From NCBI GenBank assembly GCA_025766275.1, contig JAFKAC010000008.1, positions 806,001 to 870,000 on the forward strand: a stretch of DNA of 64,000 nucleotides, in the 5' to 3' direction. The notes beneath the pieces were generated by a model. It worked only from the letters and a program-made list of their open reading frames with translations, had not been told where the DNA came from and made no database searches. Both the position numbers and the translations under genes were made by a program. Position 1 is the stretch's first letter. Every line of letters begins with the position of its first letter. Shown here piece after piece: positions 11,468 through 22,420 of this stretch. The stretch is from Lactarius indigo (lineage: Eukaryota > Basidiomycota > Agaricomycetes > Russulales > Russulaceae).

Positions 11468-13861
11468 ATGGAATCTGGGGAAAAGGAGAAGGCGTCCCAA
11501 GAAGACCACGTAATCGCCCTTGACGCTGGAGTAGATGTCTCCCAGGTGGACGAGCGAAAGCTCGTGAGGAAGATCGACCTCCATCTTATTCCCTGGCTAT
11601 CCCTACTCTACCTTCTCAGTTTCTTAGATCGTACGAGTATCGGAAACGCGAAGGTATTTCCTTCCCGTCTTCCCTCCAATCGAAGACTTTATCTCCTTCT
11701 ATAGCTCTACGGGCTTGAGAAGTCTCTCCACTTAACTGATAAGCAGTATTTGTTTGCCCTTACTATCTTCTTCTTCCCGTATGCCTTGTTCGAGGTGAGA
11801 AACTTCGCTTCGTCGCTTCTCTAGCGTCATATTCAGCCCCGACCTCCTCTAGGTGCCGTCCAATATTTTCCTCAAGCGCCTCCGGCCCTCATTATGGCTC
11901 TCGGGACTCATGCTTCTTTGGGGAATTATGATGGTATGTAATACTGTGGGGTCTCCTGGTCTGAATGAGTCTCAATGGCTGTGTGCAAGACTGTGCAAGG
12001 TCTGGTGCACAACTATGGTGGTCTCCTTGGTACGCGCTCGCGTTTCTGATTGACGTCTTCCGATTATTCTCACTCCACGGACAGCCATGCGCTCGATGCT
12101 CGGCATGATGGAAGCCGGTCTGTTCCCGGGTGTCACATACTACCTCTCCTGGTAAGTGTCCCATTACCTTTTTTTGACACCCCAACCCTTCTGATGTTCT
12201 CTTCGCACGTACAGTTGGTACAAGCGCTCCGAGTACGGCATCCGTGCTGCCATTTTTTTTTCCGCTGCTTCGGTATCCGGCGCGTTCGGCGGTCTGCTCG
12301 CGGTACATGGCCCTATCTCTCGCAGAATAAGTGATTCATGACCTATTGCTCCCAGGCGGCCATCTCAAACATGGATGGGGTGGGAGGAAAGCCCGCGTGG
12401 GCTTGGATATTCATCCTTGAGGGCTTGGCGACGGTTGTTGCCGGCGCTGCCTCATTCTTCATCATCCAGGACTTTCCTGACACCGCGCGCTTTTTGTCCG
12501 AGGCCGAACGCTCCGCGGTTATTCGAAGGCTGCAGGATGATGACCAGTTCTCTGCCGCTGGTGAGAAATACAAGTTACGGAACGTCATAAGCAGTCTCAC
12601 AGACTGGAAAACGTGGCTCGCAAGTAAGCTTGACCTCTCAATCACCTTTTCAAATGCACGGCTCCCTTGGGCTCATCAGTGCCACAACTACTCTAGTTGG
12701 TATCTATATCGGCTGTGATATGCCTCTATACGCCTTCTCGCTTTTCCTTCCGACTATCATCCATCAGGTGCGTCTATCCTTGTCATCTGATAATGTCAGG
12801 TCTGTACCCGAGGTTCTGTTTCATCCAGCTTGGTGAGTTCATTCCCATGATCAGGTCCTTAATAAAGTGTTTCTCACCGGGTACCTAGGATTCCAAGCAA
12901 CACCTGCCAACCTTCTCACGGTTCCGGTGTACGCCTTCGCTTGTATTATCACCTGTCTTGTCGGATTCTTAGCGGACAAGTTCCAACGGAGAGGCGTTTT
13001 TAATATGTGGGTTTATTGCGCCTCCTACTTGTATGCTATCCTGACATCGAGAATAGTGGATTCTCGTGCTTAGGAGGTCTGGCCTATATTATTTTGATAG
13101 TGTCCAAGTCTGCTGCTTTGTCCTATGTCGCCGTATATGTTGCTACGTGGTACGTGGGCAAGGCTTATGATGCTTTGAGGCCTGACCTCTCTCGTTAGTG
13201 GTATCTATCCTCTGATTCGTAAGTGGTAATACTTTTAAAGGGGAAATACAGTCACCAAGTGAACTCACCTTTGTGTGCAATGCAGCTAACACGGTGTGAG
13301 TTCTTCGTCCTGTGTGTACATCGCAATGTGTATAGTGACAATCCTCCCCCAGCGCATGGGTATCAAATAACGTTGAGGGCTCCTATAAGCGTAGCGTGTC
13401 GCTTGCGATGGTCATTAGTTTGTGAGTCCACAGGACCGCCACGTCTCTAATCACTCGGTCGAGCCTTTCTTCTTCCTAGTGGGAACATCAACGGTGCGGT
13501 CAGTTCGAACGTTGTACGTGCTATTCCCTCTCTTCCCATGGGTGATCGGCTTATCGGCTACCTTCGAACCTTGCAGTACCGCGCTGCCGATGCGCCGAGG
13601 TATCGTCTCGGTCATGGACTTGTGCTTATGTACATTGCCATCGGCATCATCTCATCGACCGCGTTCTACGTATTCCTACGCCGCGAGAATGCCGCACGTG
13701 ATCGTGGGGAGCGTGACGAAGTGATTGAAGGTGTTATCAGGGAGAACGAGGGAGCTGAGGAACGTGAAGAGCGCGGGCGGAGAAACGGACGCTTCGCGAG
13801 TGTCGAAGAAGCTAAGCGAGAGAAGGGCGATCGATGGAGCGGTTACCGATACATTCTGTGA
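11468..13861 (+). CDS. MFS transporter, allantoate permease (Dal5/anion:cation symporter) type
   Basis: I can splice an uninterrupted protein from 15 exons using 14 short introns, all GT-AG. It begins MESGEKEKASQEDHVIALDA and has ERKLVRKIDLHLIPWLSLLY then FLDRTSIGNAK, the first helix and motif of this family. It continues KQYLFALTIFFFPYALFE, NIFLKRLRPSLWLSG, QGLVHNYGGLLAMRSMLGMM, EAGLFPGVTYYLS and WYKRSEYGIRAAIFFSA. The central loop DFPDTARFLSEAERSAVIRR is followed by the second half: MPLYAFSLFLPTIIHQ, FQATPANLLTVPVYA, VSNNVEGSYKRSVSLAMVIS, GNINGAVSSNV, YRAADAPRYRLGHGLVL. The tail is charged and cytosolic. Family members are plasma-membrane importers of organic anions such as allantoate, nicotinate, pantothenate or biotin precursors; the substrate cannot be read from sequence. 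Another ATG at 11431 is out of frame. Confidence 0.85.
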
Positions 13862-14326
13862 AGTTAAAAACACGACGACCACATATGCAAACATATATTC
13901 TACGAGACGAAACAACAGCTCACAGGCAGGGGGATCCCTACAATTGTAGCAGTAGCAGAGAGCAAGTGTAAACGAGTGACTGTCACAAAGGTAGAGTATA
14001 TTTAAAACCAGCAAGTCGACCAGAATACCCCCTAGGAAAGAAAAAAGAAAAGAAAGGTCGATGTTAGCTATAAACCAAGTAGTCTACACAAAGAGCGGCA
14101 ATATTCAGCAACAAAGAGGTCGGGGATGGCGAACGACGAATAAGGCAAATGAAGGCACGCGCAATTTTGGAATCGAACCTCGATTCAGCCTTTTTTGTTT
14201 TTTTTTTTGATGCAGCAGGTTCCTTCCGATGGGAATCACTTCTGACAAAACCAGATGATATCTGGGAGCGGTGCCATGCCGATATTTCGCCGCGCCAACA
14301 CTTCCCTGGGGCCAACAAGGCCAAAA

Positions 14327-15182
14327 TTAGTACACTGGCCATCGTGCAGGAGGAACGCGAATGCGAGACGGCACAGTTGGCGACTCGGGCGCAGGCACTG
14401 CAGAGTATGCGTTAACCGACCAATTGTAGATGCGTGGCGATACGCTGGGAGGGGGTGAAGGCTGCAACGCATCGCCGTTCGGCGTCATAGCGGTGACCGA
14501 GACAGACTGCACCGGCGCGGGCGGCGGGGTGACGGGTCTCGAAGGGAGTGTATGCTGCAACGCACCACGCGGGTGGTGGGACGAGGGCAACTGGATTGGA
14601 GTGATTTCCGACGTGCGCACGCTCACGCCCGGGCGCGCAGACGTGGGAGCGTCCGTGTCCGAGTCACTATCGGGGACGAACGCGGGGAGATACTGCACGA
14701 CACGCGCGCGACTGAGTCTGCGGGCGTGGAAGCGTTCAAACGCGGCTGGAGACACGCCGAGAGACTGCGTCGAGCGGCGCCTCGGCTCGGAGGTCGAAGT
14801 GACGGCGCGGGGTAGGGAGTGGGGGGAGACCGTCCAAGGCGGCAGTAGCGTCGTTGCTGGGGGACGTGCCGTCGAGCCATCGGTTAACCTCGTGATCCGA
14901 AGGCAGGACCTGGCCGGGAACGGGGGGCAGCTCTGCAGGCGTGCCGCGCCCGCTGGAGGCGGAAGAAGAGTCGTCACTGCTATCGACAGGAGTTATGGGC
15001 TCCAAGGGGATAGACGAGACAACAGCCTCGTAAACGGCATCCTTGAAGAAGGCGTCATCGTCGGGATCCCATGCGTTCTCGTAGGACCAGCGGGTGTAAT
15101 GGGGGTAGATCTCGTCGTGGGAGTCGCCGGGACTGATAACAACGGGAGCGGCTGTAACACTGGAGGAAAACGTACGACCCAT
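14327..15182 (-). CDS. Proline/serine-rich acidic protein of unknown function
   Basis: From ATG at 15182 the minus strand reads MGRTFSSSVTAAPVVISPG, then DEIYPHYTRWSYENAWDPD and a Ser/Asp-rich stretch (VDSSDDSSSASSGRG), then DHEVNRWLDG. This frame stops near 14736. A second minus frame overlaps it and carries a coherent continuation (SLGVSPAAFERFHARRLSRA, VVQYLPAFVPDSDSDTDAPT), with a long Pro/Ser/Val-rich tail ending at 14327. Joining the two needs a frame change around 14760-14800, where I see no good intron, so the model may contain a small indel or an unusual splice. No known domain. The low-complexity composition suggests a mostly disordered, possibly nuclear protein, but that is inference. 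Confidence 0.4.
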
Positions 15183-15377
15183 TCCCTTTTTTTTCGTAGA
15201 AGAGTAAGAAACAAGAAAATAAGAAGAAAGAGATGCCGAAAGAGAGGAAAGGAGGGGAGTTGAAGAGAAACAAGAGTGGGCTGAACAAGGCACTGCAGGG
15301 GAGCAATGCAAACAAAACACACAAATAACTATCGCCGAGGCGGTAACTCTAATCCCGCCTTTTCCCGCACCGCCTCC

Positions 15378-16942
15378 TCACCCAAACCTTGTATCCCATT
15401 TTCCCACTGCTTCCATCATCGTCCAACTGCCTGCTGTGTACAATTAACACCACATTTAGACAACTGGCTATAGCTCTTACCATTGTCAGTCATCGCCTCG
15501 TCTACGTCTTCTGGGAAAAGGATCACGGAAACGGTATCTTCTCCTTCTGACCTCGGCACCCGACTCGGTGTGAGCACCGGTGCTTCTGTGGATCCATGGA
15601 TGGTGAGACCAATTAAGGGAACGCGTGAGCAAGCCGCCCCATTTCTGGCAGGCGTACTTTACTGAGTTCACGCCTCAGTTTCAGAAGACGAGAGTGACAT
15701 ACACGGCGGTGTCGACGATTTTTTGCACAAACTGAGGAGTCAGGAAACCATACCATTTCATATGCGTCACGTCGCCGACGATATAAGGGGTCGGTGTAGA
15801 ATACACAGCGACGTATGGATCCACTCGATCGTTCGCTCGCAATCTGGTTTTCTTAGTCAATCAACTCAATAACGACGTGTAAAAAACTAACTTATACCTC
15901 TGCGCACCAATATTTATCATCCCGACCCATTCAAAATACGAACTTGCCCTCTCGTTCCAATCTTGCAGCGCGTCATCGAAGACATCAACTTCTGACGTAA
16001 CGCCTTCGCCCCGTGACGAGTTATGTCGTCCGATACGGCTGGCCGGGGTCGGTCGGACACGTGGACGCGGAGGTAGAGCGGATGTAGGGACGCATATATT
16101 TTGAAGGTGTTGGACGGCTGGCCTTACCTCGTGGAGTCGGGCGTGGGAGGCTGAAAGTGGCCCCGTCCCTTTGTCTGCGATCGCATGTGTCATCTTCAGA
16201 ACTACAGAAGAGCGCGCGGGGAACGTATAAACCAGGCCTGGAGACATGAAACGCGAAATCCCATTGCCCTTCTCCAGATTCTTCGCGGGACCGGTCCCAT
16301 TGAGCGAACGAATTGAGGATGAAGTCATGGCTTCGGACATTTGTATTCGGCGCGCTCATCGAGACATTGATGACTGCCGGCAGTGGAATCGGGTAAGAAA
16401 AGTAGGCTGTGGGATATCGGACATACGGTACTGCTCTGGCGCCATTGGCATGTACGACGAAAATTTAACGCCGGGCAGACCCAGAGCCTCGAACGTTTCT
16501 TTGCCGGCACTAAGGATGATGCTCCCCTCCCTGCTGGACCATGCATCGGGGAGAAAGGCACCAGTGCTGGCGGCGTGTAGATCTCTTCCGCATTCTTTAA
16601 ATGCATCCACAGACAGGAAGTGCGACTAAGCGCACCCAGAAAGACCAGGTTCTTGGTTGCACGCATGGAGGGTTTGGTATATCTCGGACAGCGGAGCACG
16701 CGAGGTACAGTAATCAGTTTTGAGCTCTGTGAATGCTGCTTCGAGTTCGTGGTTGAAAGGAAAGATGATGTCGACCTGACTTCAACGCGCTTCACATGAG
16801 CAGCAACTAGACTTGACGATGTAGTAGACCATGCCTGGTGAACGAAGGGCCTGGAGACACCCAGTTCGAGGAGCTTGTCGGAAGGTAAGCGACCAGTTGA
16901 GATCACAGTATTTCGTTTTTCAAGCTGAGACGGGGCCATCAC
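15378..16942 (-). CDS. RNase P/MRP protein subunit RPP40-like, reading frame damaged in its 5' half
   Basis: The 3' half splices perfectly: FEWVGMINIGAQR joins across intron 15844-15897 to LRANDRVDPYVAVYSTPTP and VGDVTHMKWYGFLTPQFVQ. Intron 15645-15702 follows, then VPLIGLTIHGSTEAP and SEGEDTVSVILFPEDVDEA, then intron 15434-15480 and a terminal WTMMEAVGKWDTRFG. Upstream, ILSAGKETFEALGLPG also fits RPP40, a protein subunit of the nuclear RNase P/MRP complexes that process pre-tRNA and rRNA. The 5' half is not readable in one frame. A 5-base tandem duplication lies near 16775, an in-frame TAG at 16626-16628, a 20-base GTATGT…CAG segment near 16420 shifts frame, and another change is needed near 16245. 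As RPP40 is normally single-copy and essential, these may be sequence errors; the alternative is a pseudogene with the true gene elsewhere. Confidence 0.6.
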
Positions 16943-18193
16943 TGGTAGGACGCAGCAACGAAATTAAGGTGGATGGTACGAAGCCGGAAGTTAATAAGGA
17001 CGCCGCTGAACGATCCGACCTTACAGTAAGACTAAAATGACTAAAACCTTGACTAAAACAAGCTACAAACTATTGATGCAATATGATAGATAAACAAGCT
17101 TCAGCACTGTGCCTACGGCACAGGTTGCTTCAGCTTGTTGGGGGCTGCGCCCCCAAACCCCTGCTTTTCCACCTTAACTCAATCCTATATGGGTCTAAAT
17201 GAAGTCCAGGCGTCAGCGTGGAAGTCCAGGCGTCAGCGTGGAAGTCCAGGCGTCAGCGTGGAAGTCCAGGCATCAGCGTGGAAGTCCAGGTGTCAGCGTG
17301 GAAGTCCAGGCATCAGTGCAGAAGCCCAAGCAAGAGCCCAAGCATCAGTTTGGAAGTCTAAGTACATCACAAAATTTGAGATGAGCATCAAGTTGGGTTT
17401 CTGGCCCCAGGTTGGCAGATCTGACCAACCTGGAGCCAGTCCTTTAACTCCTTCCTTCCCAGATTTTGCAATAGTCATCAGCATAGCTGAAGCCCACTGG
17501 CAGACTTTTGAGCCCAGCCTAGCCCAGCCTTGCACATCACTAAGTCCAAGTTGAGTGTGGAAGTTCAAGCTTTCAAGTGTGAGCACAGAAATCCAATTTT
17601 TGTATTTATTTTTTGTGTTTTTTTTATCTGCCTGTTTTATCTGCCTGTTTTATAGCTTGTTTCAACCTTCACCTTAGAAGCTTGAGTCATTTCCTTTGTG
17701 GAAAGCCAGCCACCGCATTTTTGCTTAGTCAAAGGCTCCTTCCTTTTTTGTTGGAAGCCAGCCACCCTGAAAACACAGCGGGTTTTTGCTTAGTCACTAC
17801 ACTATTGGTCAGCAGCTGACAAACAACATTTCCTTTTCGAGGACTGAGGTGTTTTACTATAGTAGATTAGATTACACTTTCTGCCCCAGTCGTAGCAGTC
17901 TTTCAGGAAAAAGCAATTCCCCGACAGGCCAATATTCATATTCGTTGAAGGGCCGTTCGATGAATGACCTTGACGCGCTCTGATCAGTCATCTGATCTTC
18001 TGAACGGAGTGAACCTATCATACTAGAAATTCCCGGTCAACCCATGGCTCGCGTCGATGAACCTTGGGTCTCTATATCACCCTACTCTTGGTCGAGAAAC
18101 TCCGAGACATTAACCTGCTTATAGAGATCCCGTTCCGTCTTCAGAAAAATCGTGACCCTTGCCATGCAAGTGCACTACAGCAAAGAGCTCACA
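16943..18193. other. Intergenic region with repetitive-element remnants
   Basis: Apart from the 20-bp minisatellite and the short GC palindrome near 17138, I find no gene here. The sequence from about 17360 to 17960 is AT-richer than its neighbours and repeats short phrases (tctgcctgtttta twice at 17628-17655; gaaagccagccacc and ggaagccagccacc at 17701 and 17752). This suggests an old repeat, but no transposase or terminal repeat is visible. Confidence 0.4.
17201..17320. repeat. Minisatellite, six copies of a 20-bp unit
   Basis: The unit gaagtccaggcgtcagcgtg is repeated head to tail six times; the first three are identical, and the fourth to sixth differ mainly at the cg/ca/tg step. Degenerate copies continue to about 17360. 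It lies in an AT-richer stretch that also holds a palindrome (gggggctgcgccccc near 17138), which suggests the remains of a repetitive element. The unit is not a multiple of three, so it is not a coding repeat. Confidence 0.9.
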
Positions 18194-19301
18194 TTATTTT
18201 AGTTCTGCAATAACCCCGTCCGTGTCGCCTAGAATTATGTTATCGATCAGCCGTGTCCGGCCAAACCACACCGCTCCACTCAAGATGACCGGCGCGCCAT
18301 CGGGTCGTTGTACTTGTTCATCGCCCACTTCCTCGAAGGTGTCCGAGTCATTCATTTCGACGTAATCTACCCTGATCTCGACACCGTGTCTCTCTCCTTC
18401 ATCCTTGGCTACTTCCAATTTTTCAAGTGCGCGTCGTATAGCTTCCCGCTTGCTTGCACCGGTGGTCCATGCGCGTGCAGCTTCCTGAAGCGTCGCGTAG
18501 AATATGGGAGCTCGTAGGCGCTCGATAGGGGTGAGGTATGCATTGCGCGAAGAAAGAGCGAGGCCATCGATGGGGTCACGCGCGGTGGGGATGATGTGCA
18601 ATCGACTAGGCGTTGGGTGAGGGAGGTGCAGATCGCCAACAAGACGGCGCAGGAGGAGCGCCTGCTGGATGTCCTTCTGACCGAAGTACGCATTTGTTGG
18701 CTGATGACGTATGAGCACTCGTCTCCGGACATTTACACCAGGGTGCAGTGCGCACTTGAATGATATTAAATAGCTTGGTGACAACGGTGGCGACGCCTCT
18801 GAAAAAGGCTGGCCTACTGCGTCCCTCCATTTGCTCCCCGTAACCCTTGACCTCGACAAATGTACCCTTTTGTTGAGCGACGTCTTGACTTATACCTGAT
18901 GGGTACATATCCTTCACTGACGGCACAAATACAGCGGAAGGCGTGCGCGATGTAGAAATACCAATGGGCTGGTACTCGAGGGTCGAAAGAAGAGAGAGGT
19001 CATGCGGAAGGGTACGCGGGTATGTTTCAAGGTCTTCGTGAGGCGCAAATTGGGCTGGGTTGACGAAAACAGAGACGACCGTCAACTCATTCTCCGCGAG
19101 TGAGCGTTTCACTGAGGGTGCATCAAACCGACTGCGTTTTGTCATGGAATAAGCACACATACCAAGGGAGAGGTGACCATCGTGCAGAGCACCCATGGTA
19201 GGCACGAATCCAACAGATTTCTTGTCCTCAAATGCTTTATCTCTCCATGATCTGTAGTCTTCAATGGTAGTAAAAACGGGTATGTGAGTGGAGACAGACA
19301 T
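18194..19301 (-). CDS. PAN6: Pantothenate synthetase (pantoate-beta-alanine ligase)
   Basis: Exons 19301-19163, 19111-18756 and 18700-18194 join through introns of 51 and 55 nt to a 333-residue protein (1002 nt including stop). It shows all the signature blocks of the PanC family: [18 protein letters not shown] with the HxGH-type nucleotide-binding element, [20 protein letters not shown], the segment [20 protein letters not shown], then [20 protein letters not shown] and [12 protein letters not shown]. The enzyme condenses pantoate with beta-alanine using ATP, the last step of vitamin B5 synthesis in fungi and bacteria. Length is slightly above the bacterial enzyme (about 280), as usual in fungi. 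The start ATG at 19301 gives [20 protein letters not shown]. Nothing appears broken. Confidence 0.93.
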
Positions 19302-19754
19302 CTCCCAGCGAAACCTAACCTATGATTAGGGTTCCATGTGTCAAATCTAATACCCGAAGGCCGAAGCTCAGATGCTTGCACTAATTTCCCTCACATCGCA
19401 CCCTGGCCTTTCCTTCCCACGTCTTCTTTGGTGTCAACGTTTTTCCCGACCTCCGACCTTCGCTGTGTCAGACTTCGAGACAAAAGTAGACTTGACCTAC
19501 ATATAAGAGGGAAATGATTACACCATTGGTATCACGACAGGCCCGGATGACAGCACTCAGGAACGTTCGCCACACTTCGTAAAGAGCAACGGGAACGATC
19601 CGTCGCCATTGCGTACACCTCCGACGGATGGGTGATGGTGATGATCAATCAGTTAGACCCACGCGATTTCCGAGCTCGGTTGAAAGATGGCCGGTGCGGG
19701 GTCAACCCAGTTTATTTAAAAGCAGCAGCTACATCGATCGAAAGTCATCGAAAG

Positions 19755-21217
19755 ATGTCCCAAAAACACTACACACAAATCGTGCTCAATGAACGCCCCA
19801 TCACAGACATTACGCCTACTACCTTCCGTATCGATAAGGTCCCCTTCGATCTCAAGCCCAGTGCGGGTGAAGTCCTCGTGCAGGTCAACTGGCTTTCACT
19901 CGATCCTGCTATGCGAGGCTGGTTAAGGGACACTAGGAGCTATGTTCCCCCTGTCCAAATTGGTGAAGTCATGCGATCTGCTGGTTTGGCCACCGTCGTG
20001 GAGGTAGGTGAAGGCTCTAAACTCCGACCTGGTGATGTTGTGCAGTGCATGCCTGGTGAGTCACCTAACACCGATGCTTGTCCGGGAACTGTGCTTATAG
20101 GCAGGTTGGAGGGAGTTTGTTGTCTTGAAAGAGAAGGAAGCGCAAAAACTTGAGTGAGCACAGTCAATCTCGATTTTGATTACAGACCGAGAAAGACGTT
20201 CTAGGATCCCACCAGGAGCCCAGCCACTCGACTTCTTAGGACCACTGGGAGTCACCGGTGCGTAGCTTACAGCGTTCCCGTGAACCCTCATATAATTTGA
20301 CCACATCAGGCGGCTTAACATCTTATTTCGTATGTTGTTGTTGTCCGGGCTCCACCTGTATATCACTAATTGTGCGAGCCAGGGCCTGTTAGACGTTGCA
20401 AAGATCAAGGCTGGCGAAACCCTTGTAGTCTCGGGGGCTGCCGGCGCTGTGGGTTCTGTGGCATGTCAGATCGGCAAAATACACGGCGCGAAAGTCATTG
20501 GAATTGCTGGCTCAGACGACAAGTGCCGTTGGCTCAAAGAAGAGCTCAAGATAGACGGAGCCCTGAACTATAAGAGTCCAACCTTCCAGGACGAGTTCAA
20601 AAATGCGGTCGGATATCTCGATGTCTTCTTTGACAACGTCGGTGGCGAGATATTGGACTTTGCCCTGACAAGGCTGAACAAGGGCGCGCGCATTGCTCTG
20701 TGTGGTGAGTCACGCACATCACATTAATAGAGGTCACGGTCTTGATCGCTGATATTCTTCGTAAGGTGCCATATCCCAGTACAGTACGCTAATCGTAGTC
20801 TGACTCGGACTAGTTACTGACGGCCATGTCCATTAGACGCGGCCAAGCCAAAGGGTATCTCTGCTTATCTAAATCTCATATCTCAACGGGCGAAGATCGA
20901 AGGCTTTCTTGTGTAAGTGTACAACTTCCTCCTTTCGACCACTGACTGAGAGTGTTATTTCTCCTAGGTTTGACTACGCTGATCGCTATCCCGAGGCTTT
21001 GACCAACCTCAGCAAGTGGATTTCTGAGGGTCGTATAATTCGCAAGTTCCACATCGTCGAGGGGTTGGAAAAGGCACCAGAATCGCTCCCCCTGCTATTC
21101 TCTGGAGGGAACACAGGAAAATTGTTTGTTCTTCCGCCCTTTTGTCCTCACATCATTTCTCTGATGCGTTGAGTTTTTAGGGTCGTTAACGTTTCCGGTC
21201 ATGATGCGAAACTCTAA
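19755..21217 (+). CDS. MDR-family NADP-dependent oxidoreductase (alkenal/prostaglandin reductase type)
   Basis: Nine exons (first 19755-20055, last 21181-21217) splice through GT-AG introns to 1032 nt, a 343-residue protein in one frame. The N-terminus MSQKHYTQIVLNERPITDIT leads into VLVQVNWLSLDPAMRGWLRD and IGEVMRSAGLATVVEVGEG. The Rossmann half shows GETLVVSGAAGAVGSVACQI (NADP-binding AxxGxxG), KVIGIAGSDDKCRWLKEEL and VFFDNVGGEILDFALTRL, then GRIIRKFHIVEGLEKAPESL and FSGGNTGKLVVNVSG. There are no zinc ligands, as expected for the PTGR1/LTB4 12-hydroxydehydrogenase branch, which reduces the C=C bond of alpha,beta-unsaturated carbonyls. Small exons of 18 and 20 nt make it easy to mispredict. 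An upstream in-frame ATG at 19632 is less likely, because MSQKHY is the conserved start. Confidence 0.9.
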
Positions 21218-21504
21218 ACAAATGGCAGCCGATATGTATGACGAACTACCCGGTGGCACCTCTTCCAAACCAATCTCTTCGATGGGGAAAATGTGTCATA
21301 TCGTGAGGGTCCGCTGAGGTTTGTTGAGATACAAGCAGTGTTCCAAGTCCACGATCTGTTATCAGCGGCCAGCGTCTCTCCCCCTATGATTTGCATCGTG
21401 TAAAAGTAGATGTAATCCGAAATCAAGTAAGCGTAGAACCAAGATTCCCATTGAGAGCGCTTTCTGTCTCGTCAAATAACGCCTTTGAAATGCCAGACGT
21501 AAAT

Positions 21505-22420
21505 CTAATTCACATGCAGTTTCGTCTTTGTCCGCTTCATCCACTCCTGGTGCCATAACTGCCATTGGTCCTCCATACCGCTGTCCAGCCACACTGCCCA
21601 GCCATCTCGTATTCGCAACCACGTGGACACGGAATTTGTCAAAAGGAATGTCCGCGCCTTCCCGAGCAAAGAGTTTGGTCTTCGGGTAGGAATTAGTTCC
21701 GTGATGGTATAAAAGCTGAGACCAAAACTGATGCCCATGGAACCTCCCCAGAGAATTTGCGAGACGGAATGATAGGATAGATGATACCTTCGGAACAGGC
21801 GTGTCAGGTCTTATACGACCAACTTTGATCTCGTGACGATTCGTACCTTGTGTAAGCAACTGTGGTGGCCCATGCGACGATTGTAAGATATACCAAGGCC
21901 TGCACGGCCTGGTTGACTATCCGAGAACCACTCGGTCTGAACTTGTGTTTGAAGTGCAAGTGAAGAATCAAGAAAGTTGCAAAGAACCCCATATTCTGGC
22001 TGTGAGAAGAGGGAAAGCCGTAGCCATTGCCCACGCTACCTAGTAGATTACGGTCAAGTTCTAAACACCGAGTAAGGTCCCGGGGGGTCACCACGTACCT
22101 GGAGGACGTCCCTCCTTCACTAGGCGCTTGACGACGAAGTTGAATCCCTCACAGCAGAACTGGCCGATCCACATGTTGATGATGGTGAACTCACGCGTGA
22201 CGACGGCGAGGGCAGCATATGAAGACTGCTTGTTGTTAAACACGCGGCATAAGGTTTGACGAAACTCGACTCGCCATTAGAAGGATAGGAGAAAGAGTGA
22301 TGAGGGCCATTGCAAGAGAAAAGGAAGAGGTAGGGTCATCTACACCATCAGGTCAACGTCGTAGAGAAACAAGGAAGGCTCACAAAGAACATGTGTAAGA
22401 TCCAAGGATGCAAGAGACAT
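21505..22420 (-). CDS. Dolichyldiphosphatase (PAP2 family), Cax4/DOLPP1-like
   Basis: Five exons (22420-22384, 22339-22275, 22225-22099, 22039-21847, 21787-21505) total 705 nt, a 234-residue membrane protein. It starts MSLASLDLTHVLYDDPTSSF. The PAP2 phosphatase signature is complete: KRLVKEGRP (KX6RP), YGFPSSHSQNM (PSSHS) and TRYHLSYHSVSQ (RX5H). Hydrophobic helices surround these motifs (ALITLSPILLM, FFATFLILHL, LVYLTIVAWATTVAYT). The enzyme removes a phosphate from dolichyl pyrophosphate on the lumenal side of the ER, recycling the carrier for N-glycosylation. The intron at 22226-22274 starts with GC instead of GT (GCGAGT…GCAG); the other three are GT-AG. Confidence 0.9.

Noticed and set aside
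14430..15263. 277-codon plus-strand frame
   Set aside because: It is antisense to the Pro/Ser-rich minus-strand gene, whose reading (DEIYPHYTRWSYENAWDPD) looks more protein-like; the plus frame is Gly/Arg-rich as expected for a shadow.
17201..17320. Possible CRISPR-like array
   Set aside because: Units abut without spacers and the genome is eukaryotic; it is a plain tandem repeat.
17135..17554. 139-codon frame with repeated KSRRQRGSPGVSVEVQASAW-like units
   Set aside because: Produced by the 20-bp minisatellite, whose unit is not a multiple of three; no conserved sequence outside the array.
20154..20204. Apparent frame break in the MDR oxidoreductase near 20190
   Set aside because: Choosing the acceptor ttctag at 20204 gives a 51-nt intron and keeps the frame; total coding length is divisible by three.
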